A stretch of 64,000 bases of DNA from JACQFZ01 sp045810625 (GCA_045810625.1 JBJMVQ010000049.1:1-64000); one strand, 5' to 3'; shown: positions 54,523 to 63,169, counted from the stretch's first letter. Notes: generated from the sequence alone by a model not told the origin. Made by a program: numbers and translations.

Positions 54523-54915
54523 TCATCCTTCCGGCTGCTGCGGAAGGCCGTCGCGGATTTCGTACCAGGGTGCCTTGGACGCGACGTACTTGTGTATGCG
54601 CGGCGTTTCGCCCACGTCCGTATCCAGCGTGCCGCAGCGTACGGACACGACGTGGCTGGTTTTGCGCGAATGGCTGTAGACGGGCGATCCGCAGACCGAA
54701 CAGAAGTAGCGGAACTTTTCCGGGCTCGATTCGTAGGCGCTGAGCTTGTCGCCGCCCGCGAGAAGGCGGAACGCGGCGTGCGGGACGATGATGTTCGTCG
54801 CGAACGTCGAGCCGGTCGCCTTGCGGCATTGCCGGCAATGGCAGTAGTACATGCCCATCGATTCGCCTTTCACTTCGTATCGGACGGCACCGCACATACA
54901 CGAACCGCGCCGCAT
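54523..54915 (-). CDS. GFA family (CENP-V/GFA domain) zinc protein
   Basis: The 130-residue GFA protein has RGSCMCGAVRYEV, YYCHCRQCRKATGSTFATNI and YFCSVCGSPVYS. It is the fifth GFA copy. It forms a run with the GFA gene downstream and the VOC gene upstream (11 nt gap). The C-terminal YEIRDGLPQQPEG matches its neighbour's tail. Confidence 0.9.
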   Translation of the reverse strand: MRRGSCMCGAVRYEVKGESMGMYYCHCRQCRKATGSTFATNIIVPHAAFRLLAGGDKLSAYESSPEKFRYFCSVCGSPVYSHSRKTSHVVSVRCGTLDTDVGETPRIHKYVASKAPWYEIRDGLPQQPEG

Positions 54916-54926
54916 GATGTCTCCTT

Positions 54927-55346
54927 CTATGCGTACACAATGAATTCGAGCAGGTTCCGATCGGGATCGCGAGTGTAAACGCTCATGCCTTTCGCGCGAC
55001 CCGCGTCTCGCGCGCCGACGCGCTCGACCGGGCCCGCCTCAATCGCGGCGCCGGCGTCGCGCAGCCGCTCGCGCAGCGCATCGAGCGAGCCGGACCACAC
55101 GAAGCAAAAGTCGCCGCACCCGGGCTGCGCGGAAGGGCCGCGCAGCGTGAAGGCCGGGTCTTGCCACCGCGCGGGTGCGTGCACGTTGATTTTGTTTTCG
55201 CCGAACTGAATGGAGAACGCGGGGCGGCCGGACGCTGCCCACTCTTCGGGGCTCGGTGCGTCAAACCCGAGCGCGCGGTAGAACCGTAGCATCGCGACGG
55301 GATCGGCGGTGGGGATTGCGACGTGATCGAAGCCGGCGACAGTCAT
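54927..55346 (-). CDS. VOC family (glyoxalase/bleomycin-resistance/dioxygenase) protein
   Basis: The 139-residue vicinal-oxygen-chelate protein has FDHVAIPTADPVAMLRFYRALGF (first metal His at 8), INVHAPA (second His), and the C-terminal DPDRNLLEFIVYA (metal Glu). Its association with GFA genes suggests aldehyde or glutathione-adduct handling (inference). The start at 55346 is chosen; an upstream extension lacks family sequence. Confidence 0.9.
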   Translation of the reverse strand: MTVAGFDHVAIPTADPVAMLRFYRALGFDAPSPEEWAASGRPAFSIQFGENKINVHAPARWQDPAFTLRGPSAQPGCGDFCFVWSGSLDALRERLRDAGAAIEAGPVERVGARDAGRAKGMSVYTRDPDRNLLEFIVYA

Positions 55347-55421
55347 GGAATGCTTTCCTCGGGCCAGAATGCAGAAGGAATCATCGTAGGAGCGCGCGCG
55401 GTGTTGCGTCAAACTGTACGC

Positions 55422-56033
55422 ATGTCCGCGCGGCGCAAAGCCCGTATTGTTCACGAACCGCCTACCGGGTTTCGGCTACTTCCGGATTTCATTACGCCCG
55501 GCGAAGAGGAATGCCTGATCTCGGCCATCGAGCGGCTGCCCTTCGAGCGCGTGGTGATGCGGGGCCACGAGGCGCGCCGGCAGGTCGTGCACTTCGGCGT
55601 ACGCTATGCGTATGACCACGGACCGCTCGCGCCGGCGCCGGCGCTGCCCGATTTCCTGACCGACCTTAGTACGCGCGCCGCGCAGGAGGCGCGCTTCCCG
55701 CGCGATACCCGGATGGAAGCTTTGGTCACGCGCTACCCGCCGGGCGCGCCGATCGGCTGGCACCGCGACGCGCCGCCGTTTGGACCGAGTCTAGCCGGCC
55801 TGTCGCTCGCGGGCCCGTGCGAGCTCCGGCTCCGCCTGGAAACGCCGAGCAGTTACGACGTGTGCAAGCTGCGGCTCGAGCCGCGTTCGTTGTATGTCAT
55901 TTCCGGCGTCGCGCGCTTTCACTGGCAACACGCGATTCCGCCGGTTCCGCGGCTCCGTTATTCGGTCACGTTTCGTACGATCCGGGGGGATGCGAAGGCT
56001 GCGATCGTTGACCCTCGGACAAGCGCTTCGTGA
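55422..56033 (+). CDS. AlkB-like 2OG-Fe(II) dioxygenase (alkylated DNA/RNA repair family)
   Basis: The 203-residue protein has the AlkB double-stranded beta-helix: Fe ligands H and D in IGWHRDAPPFG, His in FHWQHAIPPV, and 2-oxoglutarate-binding Arg in RLRYSVTFRTI. It belongs to the short AlkB homologues that oxidise alkylated bases or other substrates. The start at 55422 removes a poorly supported 33-codon extension overlapping the divergent VOC gene. Confidence 0.88.
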   Translation: MSARRKARIVHEPPTGFRLLPDFITPGEEECLISAIERLPFERVVMRGHEARRQVVHFGVRYAYDHGPLAPAPALPDFLTDLSTRAAQEARFPRDTRMEALVTRYPPGAPIGWHRDAPPFGPSLAGLSLAGPCELRLRLETPSSYDVCKLRLEPRSLYVISGVARFHWQHAIPPVPRLRYSVTFRTIRGDAKAAIVDPRTSAS

Positions 56034-56122
56034 GGGTCGGAGACGCTGAAGCGCGCGGCGCGTCAGTCGGCGCTGTCGCATCGCACCCGAACGGTTTAGC
56101 CGGAGCAGCGCGGCCTCTTGAT

Positions 56123-56179
56123 ATGATCGACGACATATTATCCGAATGGAGTAAATTCCCGAGCCCTGGTCCGGGGTAA
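56123..56179 (+). CDS. Possible 18-residue leader peptide ORF
   Basis: A short frame encodes MIDDILSEWSKFPSPGPG. It lacks a clear ribosome binding site. It precedes a strong hairpin (56211-56231) and the tiny membrane protein gene, which is the arrangement of a leader peptide or attenuator. This is speculative; it may be chance. Confidence 0.2.
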   Translation: MIDDILSEWSKFPSPGPG

Positions 56180-56210
56180 GTGCACCCACTCTTATTCAAA
56201 CAAGGACCAG

Positions 56211-56231
56211 CGGGCGCCTGAGGGGCGCCCG
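56211..56231 (+). terminator. GC hairpin upstream of the tiny membrane protein gene
   Basis: A stem of GGGCGCC and GGCGCCC with a TGAGG-type loop lies between the AlkB gene and the small ORF. No T-run follows, so it may be an attenuator, the AlkB terminator, or a processing signal. Confidence 0.45.
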
Positions 56232-56264
56232 TCACTATAAAATAAATCTATATCGGGAGTGAAA

Positions 56265-56363
56265 ATGGACCTCGAACACGAGGACAAGTGGTTGCTAATA
56301 AAATTTTGGACGTTCGTATTCCTCTTGCTCGGACTTTTTGTCGCCTCGTTCTTCTGGCCCTAG
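56265..56363 (+). CDS. 32-residue single-span membrane protein
   Basis: The ORF encodes a charged N-terminus (MDLEHEDKWLLIK) and one hydrophobic helix (FWTFVFLLLGLFVASFF) ending in Trp-Pro. A GGGAGTG ribosome binding site sits 6 nt before the ATG, and AT-rich DNA (TATAAAATAAAT) upstream could hold a promoter. Small single-helix proteins often regulate membrane complexes; no function can be assigned. No longer reading frame encloses it. Confidence 0.65.
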   Translation: MDLEHEDKWLLIKFWTFVFLLLGLFVASFFWP

Positions 56364-56417
56364 CGGCCGTTTGAAAATAGCAGGTACGTCGCCGTGAACC
56401 GCCGTCGTCGCGCTGGG

Positions 56418-57383
56418 CTAACGCCCCGGCGCGCTCGCGCGGTTACCATCGGCGAACGCCACCGGCGTTAACGGCTCACGGTTCACGTGCAGCTGAAAAA
56501 TGTCGGGGCGCGCGTAGTGTCCGGCGACGTCGAGCATGCGTTTCGCAGCGGCGACCCGATCGAGATCGATATCCGCGTACAGCACGCCGACCTCGCGGCG
56601 CAACGGTCCGGCGACCACACTTCCGCCCGGATCGACGACCAGCGAATCGCCGAGATTCACCCACTCCTCGGCGTCCGGATAAAGCTGCGCTCGCGCGGGG
56701 AAATCGTCGGGGATGTCGCTCCCGCGTACTGCGGTGCCGGCGGCCAGCACCCAGCAGCCGCCTTCGCGCGCGATGTGGCGGAACGTCGCGACCGAGCGGT
56801 CGCCGCAGTCGTACGTCGGCGCGATGTATATCTCCACGCCTTGTGCATACAACGCATAACGCGCGAGCGGCATCAGGTTTTCCCAACAGATGAGTGTGCC
56901 GACGCGCCCGCACGGAGTGTCGACCACGCGCAGCCCGCTCGCGTCACCGAAGCCCCACACCATACGTTCGGGATAGGTCGGCATGAGCTTCCGGTGGCGG
57001 TTGACGATCGCGCCGTCGGCGTCGATGACGACCACGGAGTTGTAAAGCGTGCCGCGGCTGAAGTCGGTATCGCGTTCGTTGACGCCGCAAACGATCGTGG
57101 TCTTGTGCTCTCTCGCCGCGATGCAGAGCGGCTGCAGGTCGCCGCCCTCGATGTCGACCGCGTTCGCCATCAGCCGCGCGTGCAGGTGCTCCATGACCCG
57201 CGCGTCGGTGCCCGGACGCGCACGCCAGATCCAGACCGGATAGCCGGGCACGTACGCTTCGGGAAATACCACGAGGTTCGCGCCGGCGCCGGCGGCATCG
57301 CGCACGGCGTTGACCGCTGCGCGCACGGTTGCGGTGCGGTCGAGCAGGATGGGCGGTTGTTGCACTATGGCGGCGCGGATCAT
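56418..57383 (-). CDS. Nitrilase-type carbon-nitrogen hydrolase
   Basis: The 321-residue protein has the nitrilase catalytic triad: Glu in VFPEAYVPGYPVW (about 42), Lys in HRKLMPTYPERMVWG (about 129) and Cys in GTLICWENLMPLARYALY (about 163). The VWGFGD motif and length fit nitrilase or cyanide-dihydratase branches, converting a nitrile to acid and ammonia. The start MIRAAIVQQPP at 57383 is chosen over an upstream ATG. It stands alone, so its substrate is unknown. Confidence 0.9.
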   Translation of the reverse strand: MIRAAIVQQPPILLDRTATVRAAVNAVRDAAGAGANLVVFPEAYVPGYPVWIWRARPGTDARVMEHLHARLMANAVDIEGGDLQPLCIAAREHKTTIVCGVNERDTDFSRGTLYNSVVVIDADGAIVNRHRKLMPTYPERMVWGFGDASGLRVVDTPCGRVGTLICWENLMPLARYALYAQGVEIYIAPTYDCGDRSVATFRHIAREGGCWVLAAGTAVRGSDIPDDFPARAQLYPDAEEWVNLGDSLVVDPGGSVVAGPLRREVGVLYADIDLDRVAAAKRMLDVAGHYARPDIFQLHVNREPLTPVAFADGNRASAPGR

Positions 57384-57481
57384 GGGCGGCTCCTTCGTCG
57401 TCTTGCGGTTTCTGGCGGCTCCGGCGATGCGAACGACCACCTATCGGCAGCCGGCTCGCGCGCCTCTTCCTTCAGTACGTT

Positions 57482-57511
57482 TCCTTTGCGTCCTCCGCGT
57501 CCTTCGCGGTT
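57482..57511 (-). repeat. Solo minus-oriented repeat arm
   Basis: A single arm (TTCCTTTGCGTCCTCCGCG...GCGGT) lies between the nitrilase and CMD-family genes, with no plus-oriented partner nearby. Confidence 0.85.
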
Positions 57512-57546
57512 GAGACGATATTTCAAACTCGGCGTCGGATCAGCCG

Positions 57547-58092
57547 CTAGCCCGACTCGTCCTCCGGTGTAATCTGCAACGCCACCAGGAATCGCGACAC
57601 CATATTGTACGCCGCGATCACTCCGGTCAGCTCGACCATGTGCTCCGTGCTCGCAAGCGCCGCCGCGACGCGGGCAAAGGCGGCATCGCTCACCGCGACC
57701 GCACGCGTCATTTCGAGCGTGTAGTCGATGACCGCGCGCTCGGTCGCATCGAAGAGCTTCGCGTCCGCGGGTGACGCGTCGAGCCGCCGCAACGCCTCCA
57801 CTTGCTCGCGTGTCCCGCCGGTCGCGATGAGCTGCGGAGCGTGATGGTGGAACTCGTACTCGGCACGGTTCAGCACCGCGACGCAGCAGATTGCGAGCTC
57901 GCGCAGCTTCGCGGGTAGTGCGAGGTCGTTGCGTACAGCACCGAGAAACGTGTTCCAGCCGCGCGCGTAAGCGGGACTGTGCAACAGCATCCGATCGAGG
58001 TGCAGCAATCGCCCGCCGCGTCGTGCGCGGATGGCTTCCACCAACTGGCGCGGTTCGGTGCTATCGGCCGGTTTGTACGGTATGCGCGGCAT
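57547..58092 (-). CDS. Carboxymuconolactone decarboxylase family protein
   Basis: The 181-residue AhpD-like protein has LPAKLRELAICCVAVLNRAEYEFHHHAPQLIATGGTREQVEALR (about 59-102). The usual CxxC is replaced by CCVAVLNRAEYEFHHH, so it is the His-bearing, non-redox branch. It overlaps neither neighbour. The broken copy at 14.9 kb belongs to the same family. Confidence 0.88.
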   Translation of the reverse strand: MPRIPYKPADSTEPRQLVEAIRARRGGRLLHLDRMLLHSPAYARGWNTFLGAVRNDLALPAKLRELAICCVAVLNRAEYEFHHHAPQLIATGGTREQVEALRRLDASPADAKLFDATERAVIDYTLEMTRAVAVSDAAFARVAAALASTEHMVELTGVIAAYNMVSRFLVALQITPEDESG

Positions 58093-58113
58093 GCTTTGCT
58101 CCGGCGATGTTCG

Positions 58114-59181
58114 TTATCGGTTGTGGGCGACGCCCATTTGCTTCGGTTTTGCTTCTTCCGGTTCGGCGCTCGGAAGGCGCACGATAAATTCGCTGCCGCG
58201 CCCCGTGCCGTCGCTGAACGCCTTCACGGTGCCGCCGTGCAGCTCGACGAGGCCGCGAACCAGGCTGAGGCCAATGCCGAGGCCGCCGTCGAAACCGGAT
58301 TTGTCCTGGCGGAACAGCTCGAACACGTGCGGGAGCGTTTCCGCCGAAATGCCGCGGCCGGTGTCGCGCACGCGAATCACGATCTCGCGTTCGCCGCGCT
58401 CGACGGAGAGCCAAATGCGTCCGCCTGGTTCCGTGTATTTCGCCGCGTTCGTGAGCAGGTTGATGAGCACCTGTTCCAAGCGGGTGGCGTCGCCGTAGAG
58501 CGGCAGCGGACCGGGAGGAAGTTGCGTTTCCATCCGATGGCAGCGTGACTCAATCAGGTGCCGGGTGCTTTCGAGCGCGCGCGCGACGATCGTTCGCGCG
58601 TCGACCGCCGCGAGCGCAAGCTCGATTTTTCCCTGATTGATGCGGGCGGTATCGAGGATGTCGTCAATGAGCCGCGTCATGTTGAGGAGCTGGCGATCGA
58701 TGACGTCGCTCGCCTGCTCGACGGCGGGGTCGTTTGTCCCGCGCAGCCGGATGACCGTCGCCGCGTTCGAGACCGGTCCGAGAAAATTGCGCAACTCGTG
58801 ACCGAGCACCGCCATGAATTCGGTCTTGCGACGGTTTTGCTGTTGCAGGACCAGGTTGAGGCGGCGTTGAATTTCGGTCAGGAAGCTGATGAGAACCGCG
58901 ACGACGACGAACACGCTGAGATCGATCCAGGTCGCCGGCCCGAAGTCGACGGTGTGATACTCGGGGATGAAGAAGTAGTCGAGCGCGAGAACCGCCACCG
59001 CGGTCGCGAGCAGCCCCGGCACGAGACCGCTGTACCAGACGACCGTTGCGACCGCGGCGAGAAACAGCACTTCCGGCGTGTCGTTCAGGTCGGGAATGAA
59101 GAAGTTTACGCAGATTGCCACGGCCGGCAACGCAACGGCGAGACCGTACCGCAATAACAAGAGCAGGGGCCTGCGGTTCAT
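58114..59181 (-). CDS. Membrane sensor histidine kinase with KdpD-like (DUF4118) N-terminus
   Basis: The 355-residue kinase has a four-helix DUF4118-type membrane domain (residues 8-105, FIPDLNDTPEVLFLAAVATVVWYSGLVPGLLAT), a phosphoacceptor H-box with His128 in LGHELRNFLGPVSN, and HATPase motifs N (LINLLTNAAKYTEP), G1 (VRDTGRGIS), F (FELFRQDKSG) and G2 (GLGIGLSLV). No response regulator gene is adjacent, so it is an orphan kinase. The start MNRRPLLLLLRYGLA is preferred over a longer upstream frame. Confidence 0.9.
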   Translation of the reverse strand: MNRRPLLLLLRYGLAVALPAVAICVNFFIPDLNDTPEVLFLAAVATVVWYSGLVPGLLATAVAVLALDYFFIPEYHTVDFGPATWIDLSVFVVVAVLISFLTEIQRRLNLVLQQQNRRKTEFMAVLGHELRNFLGPVSNAATVIRLRGTNDPAVEQASDVIDRQLLNMTRLIDDILDTARINQGKIELALAAVDARTIVARALESTRHLIESRCHRMETQLPPGPLPLYGDATRLEQVLINLLTNAAKYTEPGGRIWLSVERGEREIVIRVRDTGRGISAETLPHVFELFRQDKSGFDGGLGIGLSLVRGLVELHGGTVKAFSDGTGRGSEFIVRLPSAEPEEAKPKQMGVAHNR

Positions 59182-59383
59182 GCGGCGAACCCTTCGGGGA
59201 TTGGACGTCGTGCGGGGGCGTTTGGGATGCTGACCGCGACGCCGGACGACATTCACCATACCAGAGTGCACGCGGTACGTGGAGGGGCATGAATGTGCTC
59301 GTCTGCTGACGAGCAACGCGCTGCGGTCTTCGTCTGCAAGCGCCGCGGCGCTACGGATGCCCTCAGGCGAGCGGAAGCGCGCG

Positions 59384-59596
59384 CTATTTTTTCTTGCGCG
59401 CGGTGCGCTTGCGCGTCGACGCTTTCTTCGGCGGCACTTTGGCTCCGGCGCGGCGCGCTTCGGCGAGACCGATCGCGATCGCTTGCTTGCGGCTCTTTAC
59501 TCTTCTGCCCGAGCGGCCGCTGCGCAGACGGCCGCGTTTGCGCTCCTGCATCGCCTTCTTAACTTTGGCTTGGGCTTTCTTGCCGTACTTGGCCAT
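59384..59596 (-). CDS. Small basic DUF6496-type protein
   Basis: The 70-residue protein, MAKYGKKAQAKVKKAMQERK followed by SGRSGRRVKSRKQAIAIGLAEARRAGAKVPPKK and a Lys/Arg tail, matches a family of short, very basic proteins found in many proteobacteria (DUF6496). It probably binds nucleic acid. A GGGGAGC site precedes it. Confidence 0.82.
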   Translation of the reverse strand: MAKYGKKAQAKVKKAMQERKRGRLRSGRSGRRVKSRKQAIAIGLAEARRAGAKVPPKKASTRKRTARKKK

Positions 59597-59675
59597 GGTT
59601 GCTCCCCGGTGTTATCCGCCTCAGGGGCGCGGTCTCCTGCGCCGTCGGTCGCCCGGTTCGGCGGAAGATCGCGGC

Positions 59676-59697
59676 CGCGGCCGCCGCGGCGGCCGCG
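59676..59697. repeat. 22-bp perfect GC palindrome
   Basis: The sequence from 59676 to 59697 is fully self-complementary and consists only of G and C. It lies between the two small basic genes and may be a terminator-like hairpin without a T-run. Confidence 0.6.
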
Positions 59698-59722
59698 CTT
59701 GCCGCTTTCCTTTTCTGGCGAT

Positions 59723-59845
59723 TTAGCTCGCGAGACCGCGAGCAGTCTTCGGCGGATTGGTCATCGTACGCGGCTTGCGCTTTGCGGCGCTCGCGGGCTG
59801 CTTGCTGTTTTTGCGTGCGGTGCCTTTCCGTTTGGTGGTTGCCAT
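59723..59845 (-). CDS. 40-residue basic protein
   Basis: A short frame encodes a Lys/Arg/Ala-rich peptide beginning MATTKRKGTARKNSKQPASA. It has a good GGAGGG ribosome binding site 6 nt upstream. It resembles tiny nucleic-acid-binding tails; no family is recognised. It precedes the DUF6496 gene and may be cotranscribed with it. Confidence 0.6.
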   Translation of the reverse strand: MATTKRKGTARKNSKQPASAAKRKPRTMTNPPKTARGLAS

Positions 59846-59998
59846 GATGCCCTCCGGTTGTTGTTGGGTGTGCATTGCCTTGCATAAAGGCGCGTCGATA
59901 TTAGCGGAGGGACGGAACGAGAGTAACGAGTGTTTCTCTGTAGTTCCGTCTGCCACGCAGTTGACGGTGTCGAGGTGGAGGCGCGCGGCTCGCAACCG

Positions 59999-60724
59999 CT
60001 ACGAAGCGCTCGCCGACCACAGCATGACGACGCCGGAAGCGAGCATGAGGCCGTCCATGAGCAGGCGGAAACGCTCGGGCTCGAGCCGGATGACGAACCG
60101 TTTCGCGACGAAGGAGCCAACCATGAGCGACGAACCGGTGATGAGACCCTTCGCGATGATGTCAGCCGGCAGCGCGCCGAAAGTGCGGAACACGGCCGCT
60201 TTGCTCAGGTAAACCGCGAGCGAACCGGCCGCTTCGGTGGCGAGAAACGCGCCTTTCACGAGGCCATACATGAGAAAAACCGGCGCCGTAATCGGGCCGG
60301 TGGACACGACGATTCCCGTAAGGTACCCGACGCCGGCGCCGATGACGGCGAGATGCCAACGGCGCAGAGTGAGATCGTGGCCTGCCAGCCAGCGCCGCAC
60401 GCCGATCATCAGGATGAAGAAACCGCCGAGCGCGCCTTCGACGAGCCGCGGCGGCAGGACGAGCAGCGTCCGTGCGCCCAGCGCCGCGGCCGGCGCCGCC
60501 GTAAGGGCGTACGTGGCGCAAGTCCGCCAATCCACCTCGCGCCACCAGACGAGGATGCGTGAAAAATTCACCATCACTGCGGCAAGCGCCATGACGGGCA
60601 CTGCCTGTAACGGGCCGAATGCGACGACGAGCACCGGCATCAGCATGATCGACGAGCCGAAGCCCACGATACCGCTAAGGGTTCCGGCGACGAGGCCGAC
60701 GAGCAGGATGAATACGAATTCCAA
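59999..60724 (-). CDS. TauE/SafE (TSUP) family membrane transporter
   Basis: The 241-residue protein has eight predicted TM segments and the TSUP signature VGLVAGTLSGIVGFGSSIMLMPVLVVAFGPLQAVPVMALAAVMVNFSRI near the start. It has a second repeat GYLTGIVVSTGPITAPVFLMYGLVKGAFLATEAAGSLAVYLSK. It probably exports a sulfur-containing organic anion such as sulfite or sulfoacetate. Confidence 0.9.
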   Translation of the reverse strand: MEFVFILLVGLVAGTLSGIVGFGSSIMLMPVLVVAFGPLQAVPVMALAAVMVNFSRILVWWREVDWRTCATYALTAAPAAALGARTLLVLPPRLVEGALGGFFILMIGVRRWLAGHDLTLRRWHLAVIGAGVGYLTGIVVSTGPITAPVFLMYGLVKGAFLATEAAGSLAVYLSKAAVFRTFGALPADIIAKGLITGSSLMVGSFVAKRFVIRLEPERFRLLMDGLMLASGVVMLWSASAS

Positions 60725-60750
60725 AGTAGGTTACGGCAGTTAAAAGCTGC

Positions 60751-61485
60751 TCAGGCGGCCTGCGCACGCGTTAAGGCGCAATCGGCGAAATCGGGGAAAT
60801 AGGCTCGCAGCATCCGAGTCGCGTAAGCGACGAGATTCGGCCGCGCTTCGGCCGCCGTGCGAACCGGTGTGTCGAAGCGGGGACAGAGGATGCCGAGCAC
60901 GAACGGGAAGATGGCCGCATCGGCGCCGGTCGGTTGCGCGCCCATGAAGTAGGGCTTGTCCGCGAGGAAGGTGGCGATCGATTCGAGACTGCGACTCGCG
61001 AGCGCGGCGATTTCCTCGGGCGCATGCCGGCCGATGCCTTGCCCTTTGAGATCCCGCCGCATTTTTCTGCGGACGATGCTCTTGATCAGCGGACGCACCG
61101 GTGGGGGCGCCGCGCGGAAGAATTGTGCGATCCCTCTTTCGAGGTTACGGTCGTCGAGCCAGCGTTCGCGCACCAGCGCCCAATACAAATTGTCCTCCGC
61201 GAGCTTCTCGAACGCCCAGGCGATGCTGCGCTCGGTGGCCGACAGCTGCCCGTCGAAGTCGATCTTGTATTTTTTCTCGATATGCCAGCGGATGAACGTC
61301 GAGTCCGCCACGATCGTTCCGTCGTCGTTGATGTAGGGCAGCTTGCCTTTTGGCGAACGCAAGAAGCCCTTCGTGCTGGTTCGGTACGGCAACCCCGCGA
61401 GCTTGAGCAGCATCATCGCTTTGGTGACGAAGGGGCTCGGGTCGGGGAGATCGAATGCGGGTCCGAAGGTGTAGAGCGTGATCAT
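60751..61485 (-). CDS. Glutathione S-transferase family protein (metaxin/FAXC-like)
   Basis: The 244-residue protein has a thioredoxin-like N-terminal half (LYTFGPAFDLPDPSPFVTKAMMLLKLAGLPYRT...GKLPYINDDGTIVADSTFIRWHIEKKY) and an alpha-helical C-terminal GST domain. The pattern fits the metaxin/failed-axon-connections-like bacterial GSTs. No glutathione-dependent activity is certain. It starts 26 nt upstream of the TSUP gene on the same strand. Confidence 0.88.
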   Translation of the reverse strand: MITLYTFGPAFDLPDPSPFVTKAMMLLKLAGLPYRTSTKGFLRSPKGKLPYINDDGTIVADSTFIRWHIEKKYKIDFDGQLSATERSIAWAFEKLAEDNLYWALVRERWLDDRNLERGIAQFFRAAPPPVRPLIKSIVRRKMRRDLKGQGIGRHAPEEIAALASRSLESIATFLADKPYFMGAQPTGADAAIFPFVLGILCPRFDTPVRTAAEARPNLVAYATRMLRAYFPDFADCALTRAQAA

Positions 61486-61781
61486 GGTGGTCCCTTTTGT
61501 TCCGGCGGCCCTTCCGCGTGTATCGGGTATCGCGGTTGATCGGCGTTACGCGTGCGCGTGCTCGGTGTCGTGCTTCGGAACGCCAGCGTAGCGAAAATCC
61601 CCGGGCAAGGGGAGATCGCCCGACGCCGAGCCGGCCGAACGCTCGACATTATTCATTGCGGCGTTCGTGCAGATGCTGCGGCGGTGGCAGGGCAGCCCGT
61701 GTTGCGGTTTATCAGTTTTCGCTTCGCGTCATGACGGGGCGGGCAAACGCCCGCTCCGTCCGCGACGGCGAGCCAGAACGA
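61486..61781. other. 296-bp intergenic region
   Basis: It separates two minus-strand genes. No gene is supported. A promoter for the GST/TSUP pair is likely near its left end. Confidence 0.5.
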
Positions 61782-62612
61782 CTAGTTGGGGGTAATGACC
61801 AATTCGGGTTTGATGTTTTGCAGTTGTTTCAGGTTCTCGCGGATATTGTCGAATTGCACGTTCCCGCAGTGGTGCTTGATGTACTCGTCGGTCGCCTTCT
61901 TCGGCTGGCGGTCGACGCAATTTCCATACGCGCTGCCGACGCGTTTCAGCTGTGCCAGGGCCTGGTTATGTGATGCGACCAACGCGTTGCGATCGGCGTT
62001 GTATTTTTTTGTCTTCGCCGCCCAGTCGAGCGTCGCTTGATTCAAATCGTTGCGGCGATCTTTTAGTCCCTTGGCGTAGTCGTCGAGGTTCGTCTTTTCC
62101 TGCTTGAGGCTCGACTGCAGGTTTTTCAGTTGCACGAATTCCTGCTGAAACGCGTCCGCCTCGGCGTCGAGCTGCGCCTTTTCGCGATTACACGCGTCGA
62201 CGTACCCACGGTCGCTGAAGGTGCCGCTGCAGCGCCGGTTGTAATCGGCAGTGCGGCTATTGAACGGCGGGATCTTGGCCTGGTGCGCGGCGAGCTGTGC
62301 GGAGTAGCCGTTCGGTCCGTTTACCCGGTCGGCCCAATTGTCGTACTTCCCTTGCAGGTTCTTCTCCGCGCCTTTGAGCAATTGATCGGTGTCGGACAAG
62401 CGTGCCTTTTCGGCGGTGAGCGGCTGGCCGATGTCTTTGTCGAGATCGTCGATCTGCTTGTGCAGATGATTGATGTTTTCGTTCGCCGCGTTGAGCTGAT
62501 CTGACAGCTCGTTTGCCAATGCATCGGTCCACGCTGACGCGCCGGTCGCGAGCAGCGCGGCGCACAACAGGGATCGACCAAGAACGGACTTCAACAATGT
62601 TTCGAATTTCAT
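61782..62612 (-). CDS. Secreted coiled-coil protein of unknown function
   Basis: The roughly 276-residue protein has a signal peptide (LLKSVLGRSLLCAALLATGASAWTDALA), then almost continuous amphipathic helix (ELSDQLNAANENINHLHKQIDDLDKDIG and QEFVQLKNLQSSLKQEKTNLDDYAKGLKDRRNDLNQATLDW), which predicts a long coiled coil. Cysteines occur at RRCSGTF, VDACNRE, YGNCVD and HHCGN, so two disulfides are plausible. It has no named family that I recognise. The start is fixed by an AAGGGGGGC site. Confidence 0.75.
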   Translation of the reverse strand: MKFETLLKSVLGRSLLCAALLATGASAWTDALANELSDQLNAANENINHLHKQIDDLDKDIGQPLTAEKARLSDTDQLLKGAEKNLQGKYDNWADRVNGPNGYSAQLAAHQAKIPPFNSRTADYNRRCSGTFSDRGYVDACNREKAQLDAEADAFQQEFVQLKNLQSSLKQEKTNLDDYAKGLKDRRNDLNQATLDWAAKTKKYNADRNALVASHNQALAQLKRVGSAYGNCVDRQPKKATDEYIKHHCGNVQFDNIRENLKQLQNIKPELVITPN

Positions 62613-62713
62613 GTGCCCCCCTTTGGTTTCTCGGAAATAGTGCATGCACGGTCCGTGCCATCGACCGTGCGCGGCTCATCATCAGATACCAAAAACGGGC
62701 CGACAATGATCCG

Positions 62714-63169
62714 TTAGTGCCGACGGGAACGCCGGGTGCGGTGGGTGGAGGCGCGTGCGGGTACCGATCCGGTTCGGTCGGAAGCAACTTCGGCGCCGTG
62801 GTCGCGGAGCAGCTCGCGCAGCAACGAACGATGACAGCGATCTTCCCGCTCGCAATAGCAGCCGACCGAAAAATCGGTGTCGCACGAAAGTCGCGCGAGC
62901 AGCTCGAGCAAGCGCTGTGCGCTCGGCGCCTGCATTTCCCGGCGATAGGCCTTCGCGAATCGCGACCAGCGCGCGTCGGTCCAGGGTTCGGAAAGCGCCC
63001 AGCTCACGAGCTTCGCGCTCGGCGCCAGCTCGGGCAGCCAAACGTCGAAGTAATCGCGTTTCGCGTACTCGCTCTTGCGCACGCCGCGCGGCAGGTGGCG
63101 GGCGGTGCCGAGCCGCGATCCTTCGCGCGCGTCCCGGGGGCTGCCGAGCCGCACTACGCGCACCGGCAT
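62714..63169 (-). CDS. DUF488 family protein
   Basis: The 151-residue protein has PRGVRKSEYAKRDYFDVWLPELAPSAKLVSWALSEP (about 27-62), WSRFAKAYRREM and CYCEREDRCHRSLLRELLRDHGAE, the DUF488/YeaO pattern with its Cys-rich end. Function unknown. A GAGG site precedes the ATG. Confidence 0.85.
   Translation of the reverse strand: MPVRVVRLGSPRDAREGSRLGTARHLPRGVRKSEYAKRDYFDVWLPELAPSAKLVSWALSEPWTDARWSRFAKAYRREMQAPSAQRLLELLARLSCDTDFSVGCYCEREDRCHRSLLRELLRDHGAEVASDRTGSVPARASTHRTRRSRRH

Noticed and set aside
58114..59181. A two-component pair with the histidine kinase
   Set aside because: No receiver-domain gene lies within several kilobases on either side.
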